Below, in pieces: positions 38,420 to 46,920 of a stretch of DNA of 51,291 nt (positions within the stretch are counted from its first letter, which is position 1; each line of letters begins with the position of its first letter). The position numbers and the translations under genes are program-made. The stretch is from NCBI GenBank assembly GCA_036381835.1, contig DASVCA010000051.1:1-51291 (forward strand). Direction: 5' to 3'. This stretch comes from DASULK01 sp036381835. GTDB taxonomy: Bacteria > Actinomycetota > Actinomycetes > Mycobacteriales > Micromonosporaceae. The notes under the pieces were generated by a model, which was not told the DNA's origin, did not search any database, and saw only the letters and a program-made list of their open reading frames with translations.

Positions 38420-38430
38420 AGCCGACCGGA

Positions 38431-38691
38431 TCAGGCCACCGCCCGACGCTTGAGCTTGCGCCGCTCGCGCTCCGACAACCCACCCCAGATGCCGAAGCGC
38501 TCATCCTGCGCGAGCGCGAACTCCAAGCACTCGGCCTTCACCTCGCACCGGGAGCAGATGCGCTTGGCTTCCCGCGTCGAACCACCCTTCTCCGGAAAGA
38601 ACGCCTCCGGATCGGTCTGCGCGCACAACGCCCGCTCGTGCCACTCCGGAGCATTCCCGATCAGGTCGGCGACGATGAGTCGGCCGTCCAT
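38431..38691 (-). CDS. whiB2: WhiB-family Fe-S regulator, WhiB2/WhmD-like
   Basis: WhiB proteins hold a [4Fe-4S] cluster and bind the sigma factor to control promoters; WhiB2 acts in septation. The 86 residues have the four cysteines C23, C46, C49 and C55 (LCAQTDPEAFFPEKGG, ICSRCEVKAEC), the turn GIWGGLSERERR and a basic tail KLKRRAVA. The neighbourhood (metallopeptidase, DUF3499, F420 genes) fits WhiB2. AAGGAGG lies just before ATG 38691; the longer upstream frame is not supported. Confidence 0.95.
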   Translation of the reverse strand: MDGRLIVADLIGNAPEWHERALCAQTDPEAFFPEKGGSTREAKRICSRCEVKAECLEFALAQDERFGIWGGLSERERRKLKRRAVA

Positions 38692-38805
38692 CAGTGCCTC
38701 CTTATCGCGCGTCGACTCCCGCCGACGCAACCCCCCACGCGGAAGGCGTGTCTTTTGCCCGCGTAACGCCCTGTTTATGGCGTTCCGTCGAACAACCCCG
38801 CTGAA

Positions 38806-38835
38806 ATTACACGCGTGCGGTGCGTGCGTAGTCAA
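38806..38835 (-). promoter_or_regulatory. Promoter candidate for whiB2
   Basis: On the minus strand TTGACT and TGTAAT are 18 bases apart, close to the vegetative actinobacterial consensus. It implies a leader of about 105 bases. The leader contains a 6-bp hairpin, aacgcc-n8-ggcgtt, at 38765-38784. The rest of 38692-38987 shows no gene. Confidence 0.55.
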
Positions 38836-38987
38836 GCCAAACCTTGATAGACAGGGCTGTTTCCGGCACACCCGGCGCGACGCGGAACGTTCCGGTCCTG
38901 CACCAGGCCCTACCGATCGAAACCCGCGATGAGTAACGGCCAGCGCGCAAGTCGTGGCCGGAACGTTATCCGCCGAAGCCGCCGGGG

Positions 38988-41525
38988 TCAGCCGACCCGC
39001 GCGTACAGCGTGGAACGCTCCCGGGCGGGACGGCCGGCCGCCGCGGCGATGGCACGCAGCTGATCGACGGTCCGGGCCGAACCGTTCTCCGCCCCCGCCA
39101 TCCGCGAAATGGTCTCCTCCATCAGCGTGCCGCCCAGGTCGTTGCAGCCGCCGCGCAGCATCGCGACCGTGCCGTCATCCCCCAACTTCACCCACGAGCA
39201 CTGGATGTTCGGGATACGTCCGTGCAACAGCAGCCGGGCCAGCGCGTGCACCGCCCGGTTCTCCCGCCAGGTCGGCCCCGGCCGGGCGATCCCGGCCAGG
39301 TAGATCGGCGCGTTCGTGTGCACGAACGGCAACGGCACGAACTCGGTGAAGCCGCCGGTGCGGTCCTGGATCCCGGCGATCACCCGGAAGTGGCCGAGCC
39401 ATTGCCGCGGCTGGTCGACGTGCCCGTACATCATGGTCGCGCTGGACCGGATACCCAGCTCGTGAGCGGTGGTCACCACCTCGATCCAGGTCGCCGCCGG
39501 AAGCTTCCCCTTGGTCAGCACCCAGCGCACGTCGTCGTCGAGGATCTCCGCGGCGGTGCCCGGGATCGTGTCCAGCCCCGCCTCCCGAAGCATGATCAAC
39601 CAGTCGCGTACGGGGACGCCCGCCTTCGCCGCCGCCGTGACGATCTCCATCGGAGAGAAGGCGTGGACGTGCATCCGCGGCACGCGATCCTTCACCGCCC
39701 GCACCAGATCGACATACCCGGTCACCGGCAACCTCGGGTCGATGCCTCCCTGCATGCAGACCTCGGTGGCCCCCGCCCGCCACGCCTCCTCCGCCCGATC
39801 GGCGACCTGCGCGGCCGACAGACGGAACGCGTCCGCGTCCCGCTCGCGTTGCGCGAACGCGCAGAACCGGCAGCCGACATAACAGACATTGGTGAAATTG
39901 ATGTTGCGGTTGACCACGTAGGTCACCTCGTCGCCGACCGCGTCCCGGCGCACCTGGTCGGCGATCCGGCACAGCTCGTCCAGCGCCGCCCCGTCGGCGG
40001 CGAACAACGCCAAGGCCGCCGCCTCGTTGCGCGGCTCCAGCAGCGCGGCCGGGTCGGCGGCGGCCAACCGCAGCCCGGCGATCAGGTCGCGGTCCCACCC
40101 CGTGCCCGCCCGGCCGGGTCGGGCCAGCGCGCCGGCCGTGGCCGCGACCTCGGACCAGTCTCCGTAAACGGTGTCGAAGTCGCCTCGGCGATCCCCGGTG
40201 CGGCCGACCGTGTCGATCGTCCGATGCAGGTCGGTCCGCCCGCCCGGCACGAACCCGTCCTCCGGCTCCTGCCACGGCCGCCCCACCGGCCGGGAGTCCT
40301 CGACCGCCAGGCCGGTCGCCGGATCGGCGAGCGCCGCCACATGCGCGGACAGCCGCGGATCCAGCCACGACTCACCCCGCCGGACGTACTCGGGATAGAT
40401 CGTCAACCGCTCGCGCAACTCGAAGCCGGCGGCGGCGCACCGACGCGCCAGCTCATCCAGCTGCGGCCACGGCCGCTCCGGGTTGACGTGGTCGGGCGTC
40501 AAAGGTGAGATGCCGCCCCAGTCGTCGATCCCGGCCCGCAGCAGCAGGTCGTACTCGTCGTCGATCAGGTTCGGCGGTGCCTGCAGGCGCACGCGCGGTC
40601 CGAGGACCAGCCGCGCCGTCGCCACCGTCGCGGCGAGCTCGTGCAGGTCCGCGTCGGGCAGCGCGCGCATCGCCGTGTCCGGTTTGGCGCGGAAGTTCTG
40701 GACGATGACCTCCTGAATGTGGCCGTACTCCCGGTGCGTCCGGCGGATCGCGAACAGCGACTCGGCCCGTTCCGTGCGGGTCTCCCCGATGCCGACGAGG
40801 ATGCCGGTGGTGAACGGGACACCCACCCGGCCGGCATCGTCCAGGACCCGCAGCCGTACCGCCGGTTCCTTGTCCGGTGAGCCGTAATGCGGGCCGCCGG
40901 GATCGGACCACAGCCGGGTCGCGGTGGTCTCCAGCATCATGCCCATGCTGGGAGCGACCGGTTTGAGTCGCTGCAGCTCCGTCCAGGAGAGCACTCCGGG
41001 ATTCAGGTGCGGCAGCAGCCCCGTCTCCTCGAGCACCGTGATCGCGCAGGCCCGCAGATAGTCCAGGGTGGAGTCGAAGCCGCGCTCGTCCAGCCAGCGT
41101 CGCGCCACCGGCCAGCGCTCCTCCGGCCGGTCGCCGAGAGTGAACAGCGCTTCCTTGCACCCCAGTTCCGCACCGGCGCGCGCGATCGCCACAACCTCGT
41201 CCCGGTCCAGATAGGGCGCGGGCAGCCGGTGCGGCACGGTGGCGAAGGTGCAGTAGTGGCACCGGTCCCGGCACAGCCGGGTCAGCGGGATGAAGACCTT
41301 CTTGGAGAAGGTGACGACCCCGGGCCGGCCGGCGTCGTGTAGCCCGGCGTCGCGGACCGCCCCGGCGATCGCCAGCAGTTCGTCGAGGAACTCGCCGCGC
41401 GCCCCGAGCAGCACCGCCGCCTCGGCGACGTCCAGCGGTCGCCCGTCGGCGGCGCGCCGCAGCGCGCGCCGCAGGCTCGCTTCGGTGGGCGCGATCTCCG
41501 GACCGGGTTGAGTGCGAGACGACAC
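38988..41525 (-). CDS. fbiC: FO synthase FbiC (fused CofG/CofH)
   Basis: FbiC makes the deazaflavin FO of coenzyme F420 from tyrosine and a pyrimidine precursor. The 845-residue fusion has two radical-SAM domains. The N-terminal CofG half carries CRDRCHYC and the C-terminal CofH half carries CYVGCRFC, both C-x3-C-x2-C. A MYGHVDQPRQWLGHF segment near the end is typical of CofH. I set the start at GTG 41525 (MSSRTQPG); the in-frame extension to 41678 overlaps the divergent fbiA gene. It faces fbiA across 104 bases. Confidence 0.95.
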   Translation of the reverse strand: MSSRTQPGPEIAPTEASLRRALRRAADGRPLDVAEAAVLLGARGEFLDELLAIAGAVRDAGLHDAGRPGVVTFSKKVFIPLTRLCRDRCHYCTFATVPHRLPAPYLDRDEVVAIARAGAELGCKEALFTLGDRPEERWPVARRWLDERGFDSTLDYLRACAITVLEETGLLPHLNPGVLSWTELQRLKPVAPSMGMMLETTATRLWSDPGGPHYGSPDKEPAVRLRVLDDAGRVGVPFTTGILVGIGETRTERAESLFAIRRTHREYGHIQEVIVQNFRAKPDTAMRALPDADLHELAATVATARLVLGPRVRLQAPPNLIDDEYDLLLRAGIDDWGGISPLTPDHVNPERPWPQLDELARRCAAAGFELRERLTIYPEYVRRGESWLDPRLSAHVAALADPATGLAVEDSRPVGRPWQEPEDGFVPGGRTDLHRTIDTVGRTGDRRGDFDTVYGDWSEVAATAGALARPGRAGTGWDRDLIAGLRLAAADPAALLEPRNEAAALALFAADGAALDELCRIADQVRRDAVGDEVTYVVNRNINFTNVCYVGCRFCAFAQRERDADAFRLSAAQVADRAEEAWRAGATEVCMQGGIDPRLPVTGYVDLVRAVKDRVPRMHVHAFSPMEIVTAAAKAGVPVRDWLIMLREAGLDTIPGTAAEILDDDVRWVLTKGKLPAATWIEVVTTAHELGIRSSATMMYGHVDQPRQWLGHFRVIAGIQDRTGGFTEFVPLPFVHTNAPIYLAGIARPGPTWRENRAVHALARLLLHGRIPNIQCSWVKLGDDGTVAMLRGGCNDLGGTLMEETISRMAGAENGSARTVDQLRAIAAAAGRPARERSTLYARVG

Positions 41526-41629
41526 CCGGACAGGGTACGGCCAGGGATGCGTCGGTCGACCGACGCCACCGCCCGCCGAGGCGCAAGCGGGCCCCACCCG
41601 TGCGTCGCCGGCGATCTGGGTAGGCGAGG

Positions 41630-42586
41630 ATGACCAGCATGCGGATCGTGGTACTGGCCGGCGGGATCGGCGGGGCACGCTTCCTGACCGGCGTGCGGGC
41701 GTACGCGACGGAAGCCGGCGCCGAGGTGACCGCCGTGGTCAACGTGGGCGATGACATCGTGCTGCACGGCCTGCGGGTCTGCCCCGACCTGGACAGCGTG
41801 ATGTACACGCTCGGCGGCGGCGCCGACCCGGACCGCGGCTGGGGCCGGGCGGATGAGACGTGGACGGTCAAGGAGGAGTTGGCCGCGTACGGCGCGGAGC
41901 CGACCTGGTTCGGACTGGGTGACCGGGACATCGCCACGCACCTGGTGCGTACCACGATGCTGGCCGCCGGCTACCCGCTGTCCGCGGTGACCGAGGCGCT
42001 CTGCGCCCGATGGCGGCCCGGCGTCCGGCTGATCCCGGCGACGGACGATCCACTGCAGACCCATGTGGTGGTGGACGTGGACGGCGGGCAGCAGGCCATG
42101 CACTTCCAGGAATGGTGGGTACGCCACCGGGCCGGGCTGGCGGCCCGCAGGTTCGTGTTCGTCGGAGCCGAGTCGGCCGAGCCGGCGCCCGGGGTGCTCG
42201 ACGCCCTGGCCGCCGCAGACGTGGTGCTGCTGGCCCCGAGCAACCCGGTGGTGAGCATCGCCCCGATCCTCGCCGTGCCCGGGATTCGAGAGGCGCTGAT
42301 CGGCGGGCGGGCACCGGTGATCGGAGTGTCGCCGATCATCGGCGGCGGCCCGGTTCGGGGAATGGCCGACAAATGCCTGGCCGCAATCGGCGTGGAGTGC
42401 AGTGCGGCGGGCGTCGGCGGTCTCTACGGTGCGCGCGCCGAAGGCGGCATCCTCGACGGGTGGCTGGTCGATCCGAGCGACGCCGCCGCCCGGGTGCCGG
42501 GGCTGACCGTCCGCTCCGTACCGCTGTGGATGACCGACGAAGCGGCCACCGTGGCGATGGTGCGAGCCGCCCTGGAGCTGCGGTGA
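41630..42586 (+). CDS. fbiA: 2-phospho-L-lactate transferase-type enzyme FbiA
   Basis: FbiA (CofD family) joins FO to a lactyl or enolpyruvyl phosphate donor to make F420-0 or its dehydro form. The 318-residue protein shows VVLAGGIGGARFLTGV, NVGDDIVLHGLRVCPDLD, FGLGDRDIATHLVRT and LLAPSNPVVSIAPIL, all family hallmarks. ATG 41639 (MRIVVLAG) could be the real start, with GAGG nine bases upstream; the given start adds three residues. Its stop overlaps fbiB. Confidence 0.94.
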   Translation: MTSMRIVVLAGGIGGARFLTGVRAYATEAGAEVTAVVNVGDDIVLHGLRVCPDLDSVMYTLGGGADPDRGWGRADETWTVKEELAAYGAEPTWFGLGDRDIATHLVRTTMLAAGYPLSAVTEALCARWRPGVRLIPATDDPLQTHVVVDVDGGQQAMHFQEWWVRHRAGLAARRFVFVGAESAEPAPGVLDALAAADVVLLAPSNPVVSIAPILAVPGIREALIGGRAPVIGVSPIIGGGPVRGMADKCLAAIGVECSAAGVGGLYGARAEGGILDGWLVDPSDAAARVPGLTVRSVPLWMTDEAATVAMVRAALELR

Positions 42587-43674
42587 GGATCGAGATCCTG
42601 CCGGTGCACGGCATCGGCGACGTGTCCCCCGGCGACGACCTCGTGGAGATCATCGCGCAGGCCGCGCCCTGGCTGCGGGACGGGGACGTGCTGGTCGTGA
42701 CCAGCAAGATCGTCTCCAAGGCGGAGGGTCGGCTGGTGGACGTACCCCCGGCGGGACCGGAGCGGGAAGCGGCCCGGGAGGAGATCCTCGCGGCCGAGAC
42801 CGCCCGCGTCGTGGCTCGCCGGGGAGCGACCCGCATCGTGCAGACCCACCACGGGTTCGTCATGGCGTCGGCCGGCATCGACGCGTCGAACGTGGACCCC
42901 TCGACACTGGTCCTGCTTCCCAAGGATCCGGACGCGTCCGCCCGGGCGTTGCGTGCGGGCCTGCGCGAGCGGTACGGCCGGAACGTCGCCGTGATCATCT
43001 CCGACACCACCGGCCGCCCGTGGCGCAACGGGCTGACCGATGTCGCCCTGGGCGCGGCCGGAATCCCGGCCATCCGCGACCACCGCGGCGAACTCGACCC
43101 GTACGGCAACGAACTGCACCTCACCCAGATGGCGGTGATCGACGAACTGGCCGGCGCCGGTGAGCTGGTCAAAGGCAAATGCGACCGGGTGCCGGTGGCG
43201 GTGATCCGGGGCTACCTGACTAGCGTGGAGGCGGCAGACGGAGAAGGAGCCGCAGCGCTGGTCCGAGACGCCGCGCTCGACCTGTTCTCGCTCGGCACCG
43301 CCGAGGCGCGGGCAGCCGGGCTGCGCGCGGCGGCGACCCTGCGGGACGAGGTCGCCGCACACCCGGAGGCGGTGGACCGGGACGCGGTCGCCCGCGCCGT
43401 CACCACGGTCGCCGCGGTCGCGGCACCCGGCACGATCTTCGAGGTGGTGTCCGACGAGGAGGCGCGGTCGATCGCGGCGGCGATGCCGGGCCGGCCGCCG
43501 GCGGCGAACGGCATGATCACCGCCACGATCACCGGTCCGCACGAGGCGGCGAGGCTCATCCGGTTCGGCGCCGATCTGCACCGGCTACGGGCGGCGCTGG
43601 CCGCCGAGGGTGTGGCCACGGCCCTGCTGGCCCCGCCACCCGGCAGCGACCTGCTCGCCGTGCTCGCCTGGTGA
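42583..43674 (+). CDS. fbiB: F420:L-glutamate ligase FbiB with short C-terminal part
   Basis: FbiB adds the glutamate tail to F420. The N-terminal ~245 residues match CofE: PVHGIGDVSPGDDL, VTSKIVSKAEGR, THHGFVMASAGIDASN, DTTGRPWRNGLTDVALG. Mycobacterial FbiB is about 448 residues and ends in an FMN-binding nitroreductase-like domain that reduces dehydro-F420-0. This one has 363 residues and only ~115 after the ligase, with no complete nitroreductase domain. GTG 42583 overlaps the fbiA stop as GTGA. Confidence 0.92.
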   Translation: MRIEILPVHGIGDVSPGDDLVEIIAQAAPWLRDGDVLVVTSKIVSKAEGRLVDVPPAGPEREAAREEILAAETARVVARRGATRIVQTHHGFVMASAGIDASNVDPSTLVLLPKDPDASARALRAGLRERYGRNVAVIISDTTGRPWRNGLTDVALGAAGIPAIRDHRGELDPYGNELHLTQMAVIDELAGAGELVKGKCDRVPVAVIRGYLTSVEAADGEGAAALVRDAALDLFSLGTAEARAAGLRAAATLRDEVAAHPEAVDRDAVARAVTTVAAVAAPGTIFEVVSDEEARSIAAAMPGRPPAANGMITATITGPHEAARLIRFGADLHRLRAALAAEGVATALLAPPPGSDLLAVLAW

Positions 43675-43699
43675 CCGGCGAACCGGCCGGTCACCAGGC
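43666..43699 (+). terminator. Stem-loop at the fbiB stop
   Basis: gcctggtgaccgg and ccggtcaccaggc form a 13-bp perfect stem with an 8-base loop. It begins inside the last fbiB codons and lies in the convergent gap with the guanylyltransferase gene. Confidence 0.6.
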
Positions 43700-43726
43700 A
43701 AGCCAAGGCACCGGGCCGGTGCGCGG

Positions 43727-44821
43727 TCAGACGTAGGCCGACTCGCCGCGACCCTTCAACTCCTCGACCAGCTGCTTGACGTCCTGCGCCCGCTCCCGTG
43801 GGCAGACCAGCAGCACGTCGGGGGTGTCCACGACGATCAGGTCCCGCACGCCCAGGGCCGCGATCAGGCGGCCGGCCTGCGGGACCACGACCAGTCCGTG
43901 ACTGTCCCGCAGCAGCACTCCGGGCTTGGTCTCCCCGGCGCCCAGCACCGTGTTGCCCGCCGCATCGGTCGGCAGCACCTCGCCGAGGGTGTGAAAGTCA
44001 CCGACATCGTTCCACCCGAAGTCGCCGGGCACCGTCGCCACCCGCCCGGCGGCGGCCGCCCCCTCCATCACCGCGTAGTCCACCGAGATCTTGGTCAGCG
44101 TCGGCCACACCTCGCCGAGCACCTCGGCCCGCTCCGACGTGTCCCACGCCTGCGCGATCCGAACCAGTCCGGCGTGCATCGCCGGCTGCTGGCGGGCGAG
44201 CTCGGCGAGGAAGACATCCACCCGCCAGACGAACATGCTCGCGTTCCACAGATGACGGCCGGAGTGCAGGTATTCCTGCGCCACCTCGAGGGTGGGCTTC
44301 TCCTTGAACTCCGCCACCCGCCGCAGGGGGCCGGACCCGAGCTGCGCACCCAACTGCAGGTAGCCGTAGCCCGTCTCCGGGCGGGTAGGGGTGATGCCGA
44401 CGGTCATCAGCAGCCCCTGCTCCGCCCCGGTGATCGCCGCCCGCACCGCCTGTTCCCACCGCAACTGGTCGATGATCAGATGGTCGGCGGCGAACGACCC
44501 CATGACCGCGTCCGGCCTCCGGCGGGCGATCAGCGCCGCGGCCAACCCGATCGCAGCGCAGGAATCCCGCGGCGACGGCTCGACCACGATGTTCTCCTCC
44601 GGCAGACCGGTCAGCTGGCGAGCCACCGCCGCCGCATGGGCCACGCCCGTGACCACCAGGGTCCGTTCCAGCGGAGCCAGCGGCGCGAGTCGGGCAACGG
44701 TCGCCTGCAGCAGCGACGCGGCCGTACCGGTGAGCGGGTGCAGGAACTTCGGATGGCCGGCACGGGACAGCGGCCACAGCCGGGTGCCGCTGCCGCCGGC
44801 CGGAATGACGGCGAAGAACAT
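43727..44821 (-). CDS. manC: Mannose-1-phosphate guanylyltransferase
   Basis: The enzyme makes GDP-mannose from mannose-1-phosphate and GTP, completing the route begun by manA and manB in the same window. The 364 residues begin MFFAVIPAGGSGTRLWPLSR and continue GHPKFL, the nucleotidyltransferase signature. GSFAADHLI, the sugar-site region ETGYGYLQLG, and NASMFVWRVDVFLAEL (in part) follow. No isomerase cupin domain is fused. The start at 44821 gives the canonical N-terminus; the open frame extends 16 codons further but without family similarity. Confidence 0.93.
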   Translation of the reverse strand: MFFAVIPAGGSGTRLWPLSRAGHPKFLHPLTGTAASLLQATVARLAPLAPLERTLVVTGVAHAAAVARQLTGLPEENIVVEPSPRDSCAAIGLAAALIARRRPDAVMGSFAADHLIIDQLRWEQAVRAAITGAEQGLLMTVGITPTRPETGYGYLQLGAQLGSGPLRRVAEFKEKPTLEVAQEYLHSGRHLWNASMFVWRVDVFLAELARQQPAMHAGLVRIAQAWDTSERAEVLGEVWPTLTKISVDYAVMEGAAAAGRVATVPGDFGWNDVGDFHTLGEVLPTDAAGNTVLGAGETKPGVLLRDSHGLVVVPQAGRLIAALGVRDLIVVDTPDVLLVCPRERAQDVKQLVEELKGRGESAYV

Positions 44822-44885
44822 CAGGCCATCATGCCGGACCTCGGCCCACCGTACCGGCGACCCCGGCACCTACCCGCGAGACCGT

Positions 44886-46031
44886 TCAGGAACAGGCGCG
44901 GATCCACGCCGCCAGGTGGGCCTCCGCACTCGACTCCCAGGTGAACTCCTTCGCCCGTTCCACCGCCGCGACGGCCAGCGCCCGCCGGCGGGGCTCGTCG
45001 TCTAGCAGGGCGGCCAGGTCAGCGGCGATCCGGGCCGGTTCCTCCGTGGTGTAGGCGACCGCCTCGCCACCCACTTCCGGCAGGGACAGCCGCGGGGTGG
45101 TGAGCACCGCCGCACCGCAGGCCATCGCCTCCAGCACGGGCAGGCCGAAACCCTCGCCGTACGACGGGTAGGCGGCGACCAGGGCACCGCCGAGGAACCC
45201 GGGCAGATCGGCGTAGCGCAGGTAGCCGGGCCGCAGCAGCCGCAGATGCGCCGGCACCTCCGCCGCCGCCCGGTCGATCTCGTCATCGTGGCCCTGCCCA
45301 CCGGCGATCGCCAGGACCGGTGGCTGCTCGCGGTCACGGACCGCCTCAACCCAGCCGCGGATCAGGTTGGGCACGTTCTTGCGGGGCTCCTTCGCCCCGA
45401 GGAACGCCACATATCCGCTGTCGCCGAGCCCGAGGCGGGCGCGCACCCGGGCCTTCTCCTCCTCACCGGGCAGGTGGAAGGCCGCCGGGTCCACCCCGTG
45501 GTAGGCCACATCGATACGGGTCGGGTCGGCGTCGAGGAGCCGGATCAGTTCGTCCCGGGTGGCCTTGCTGGGCACGATCACCCGTTCGGCCCGACGCAGA
45601 GCCGTCCTGATCGCGCTGCGGAAGAAGGCACCCCGGGTCTTGTCGTAGTGCTCCGGCTCCGTGAAGAAGGTCGCGTCGTGCACCGTGACCGTCACCGGAC
45701 AGGCGGCCCGCAACGGGCAGGTGTAGAACGGCGAGTGCAGGACGTCCGCGGACTGCTGCTGGGCAAGCAACGGCAGCCCGGTCTGCTCCCAGGCCAGCCG
45801 GGCCGGACGGTGCGCCACCGCGGCCGGGGCGGAGATCACCTCCGCGGTGGGAAGCAGCCGTGAGTAGCGTTCCACGTCTGTCCGCAGCGCCACGACGACA
45901 AGCTGCAGTTCGCTACCGGCGACGCTGCTCAAGGCCCCGAGCAGGCCGTCGACATATCGGCCGACGCCACCTCGATCGGCGGGCACGCTGGTGGCGTCGA
46001 AGAGGACACGGGGCGGGCGACCGGCGGTCAC
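44886..46031 (-). CDS. Glycosyltransferase family 4 (GDP-mannose-type)
   Basis: The 381-residue GT-B protein shows a glycine-rich N-terminus (DATSVPADRGGVGRYVDGLL in part) and the GT4 active-site stretch SYGEGFGLPVLEAMACG, where the two Glu contact the nucleotide sugar. FLGAKEPRKNVPNLIRG links the two domains. Adjacent to the GDP-mannose gene, it is most likely a mannosyl- or rhamnosyltransferase for a cell-surface glycan or glycolipid. GTG 46031 has GAGGAG six bases upstream. Confidence 0.88.
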   Translation of the reverse strand: MTAGRPPRVLFDATSVPADRGGVGRYVDGLLGALSSVAGSELQLVVVALRTDVERYSRLLPTAEVISAPAAVAHRPARLAWEQTGLPLLAQQQSADVLHSPFYTCPLRAACPVTVTVHDATFFTEPEHYDKTRGAFFRSAIRTALRRAERVIVPSKATRDELIRLLDADPTRIDVAYHGVDPAAFHLPGEEEKARVRARLGLGDSGYVAFLGAKEPRKNVPNLIRGWVEAVRDREQPPVLAIAGGQGHDDEIDRAAAEVPAHLRLLRPGYLRYADLPGFLGGALVAAYPSYGEGFGLPVLEAMACGAAVLTTPRLSLPEVGGEAVAYTTEEPARIAADLAALLDDEPRRRALAVAAVERAKEFTWESSAEAHLAAWIRACS

Positions 46032-46165
46032 GACAACTCCTCAGATGGCGAAGTTGTGGGATGAAACACTCGCGCGCCTAGCCTACGCCGGTTGCGCGGC
46101 GGCGCGCAGATCGCACCTCGCCGCCCCGATTCGACGCGCGCCGGCCGGCGGTATCGTCGCCGGTG

Positions 46166-46858
46166 ATGACCGACAACATCGCGCAGTGCTTCACGGCCGC
46201 GATCGCCCGGGATCCGACCAGGCCGCTGCTGACGTTCTACGACGACGCGACCGGGGAACGGACCGAACTGTCCGGGGCGACGCTGGACAACTGGGTGGCC
46301 AAGACCGCGAACCTGCTGATCGACGCGGCCGGGACAGCCCCCGGTGACACCGCGGCGGTGCTGTTGCCTCCTCACTGGCAGACCGCCGCGGTCCTGCTGG
46401 GCTGCTGGTCGGCGCAGCTCGCGGTGACGGTCGATGCGCCGCAACCGGTGGACGTCCTGTTCGTCGCCGCCGACCGGATCGACGAAGCGTCCGCCTGGCC
46501 GGCCGGCGAGCGGTATGTGCTCGGCCTCGCCCCGCTCGCGGCTCCGTTGCGGGAAGTGCCGGCCGGCTTCGCCGACTACGTGGCCGAGGTACGCGCCCAC
46601 GGCGACCACTTCGCCCCGTACCCGGGGGCCGGGCCGCAGGACGCGCAGCTTGGCCGGCGGGCGGCCCGGCGGGCCGCGGAGCTCGGGATCGGGATCGGCG
46701 ACCGCGTGCTGATAGCCGCCGCCCGCCACACCGACCCGGTCGACTGGCTGCTCGGACCGTTGAGCGTGGGGGCCAGCATCGTGCTGTGCGCCAATCTCGA
46801 CCCGACCCGGCTGGAGGATCGGGTGGCGACGGAGAAGGTCGACGTCGTCCTGGTCTGA
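46166..46858 (+). CDS. TIGR03089 family protein
   Basis: The 230-residue product (MTDNIAQCFTAAIARDPTRPLLTFYDD, split here for length) matches the actinobacterial TIGR03089 family, which looks like the N-terminal part of acyl-adenylate-forming enzymes but lacks the AMP-binding SGTTGxPK motif and the C-terminal lid. Function is unknown. In mycobacteria it is near the whiB2-fbiAB-manC genes as here. A GTG three bases earlier is also possible. It diverges from the glycosyltransferase and converges with the acetoacetyl-CoA synthetase gene. Confidence 0.85.
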   Translation: MTDNIAQCFTAAIARDPTRPLLTFYDDATGERTELSGATLDNWVAKTANLLIDAAGTAPGDTAAVLLPPHWQTAAVLLGCWSAQLAVTVDAPQPVDVLFVAADRIDEASAWPAGERYVLGLAPLAAPLREVPAGFADYVAEVRAHGDHFAPYPGAGPQDAQLGRRAARRAAELGIGIGDRVLIAAARHTDPVDWLLGPLSVGASIVLCANLDPTRLEDRVATEKVDVVLV

Positions 46859-46861
46859 GTC

Positions 46862-46899
46862 CGCGCCGGGGCCGGCCGGTGCGGGCCGGCCCCGGCGCG
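46862..46899. terminator. Bidirectional terminator hairpin
   Basis: A 16-bp perfect GC stem (cgcgccggggccggcc / ggccggccccggcgcg) with a 6-base loop, ggtgcg, lies between two convergent stops. It can end transcription from both sides. Confidence 0.75.
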
Positions 46900-46920
46900 A
46901 CAGCCCTCAGCCGCCGTAGG

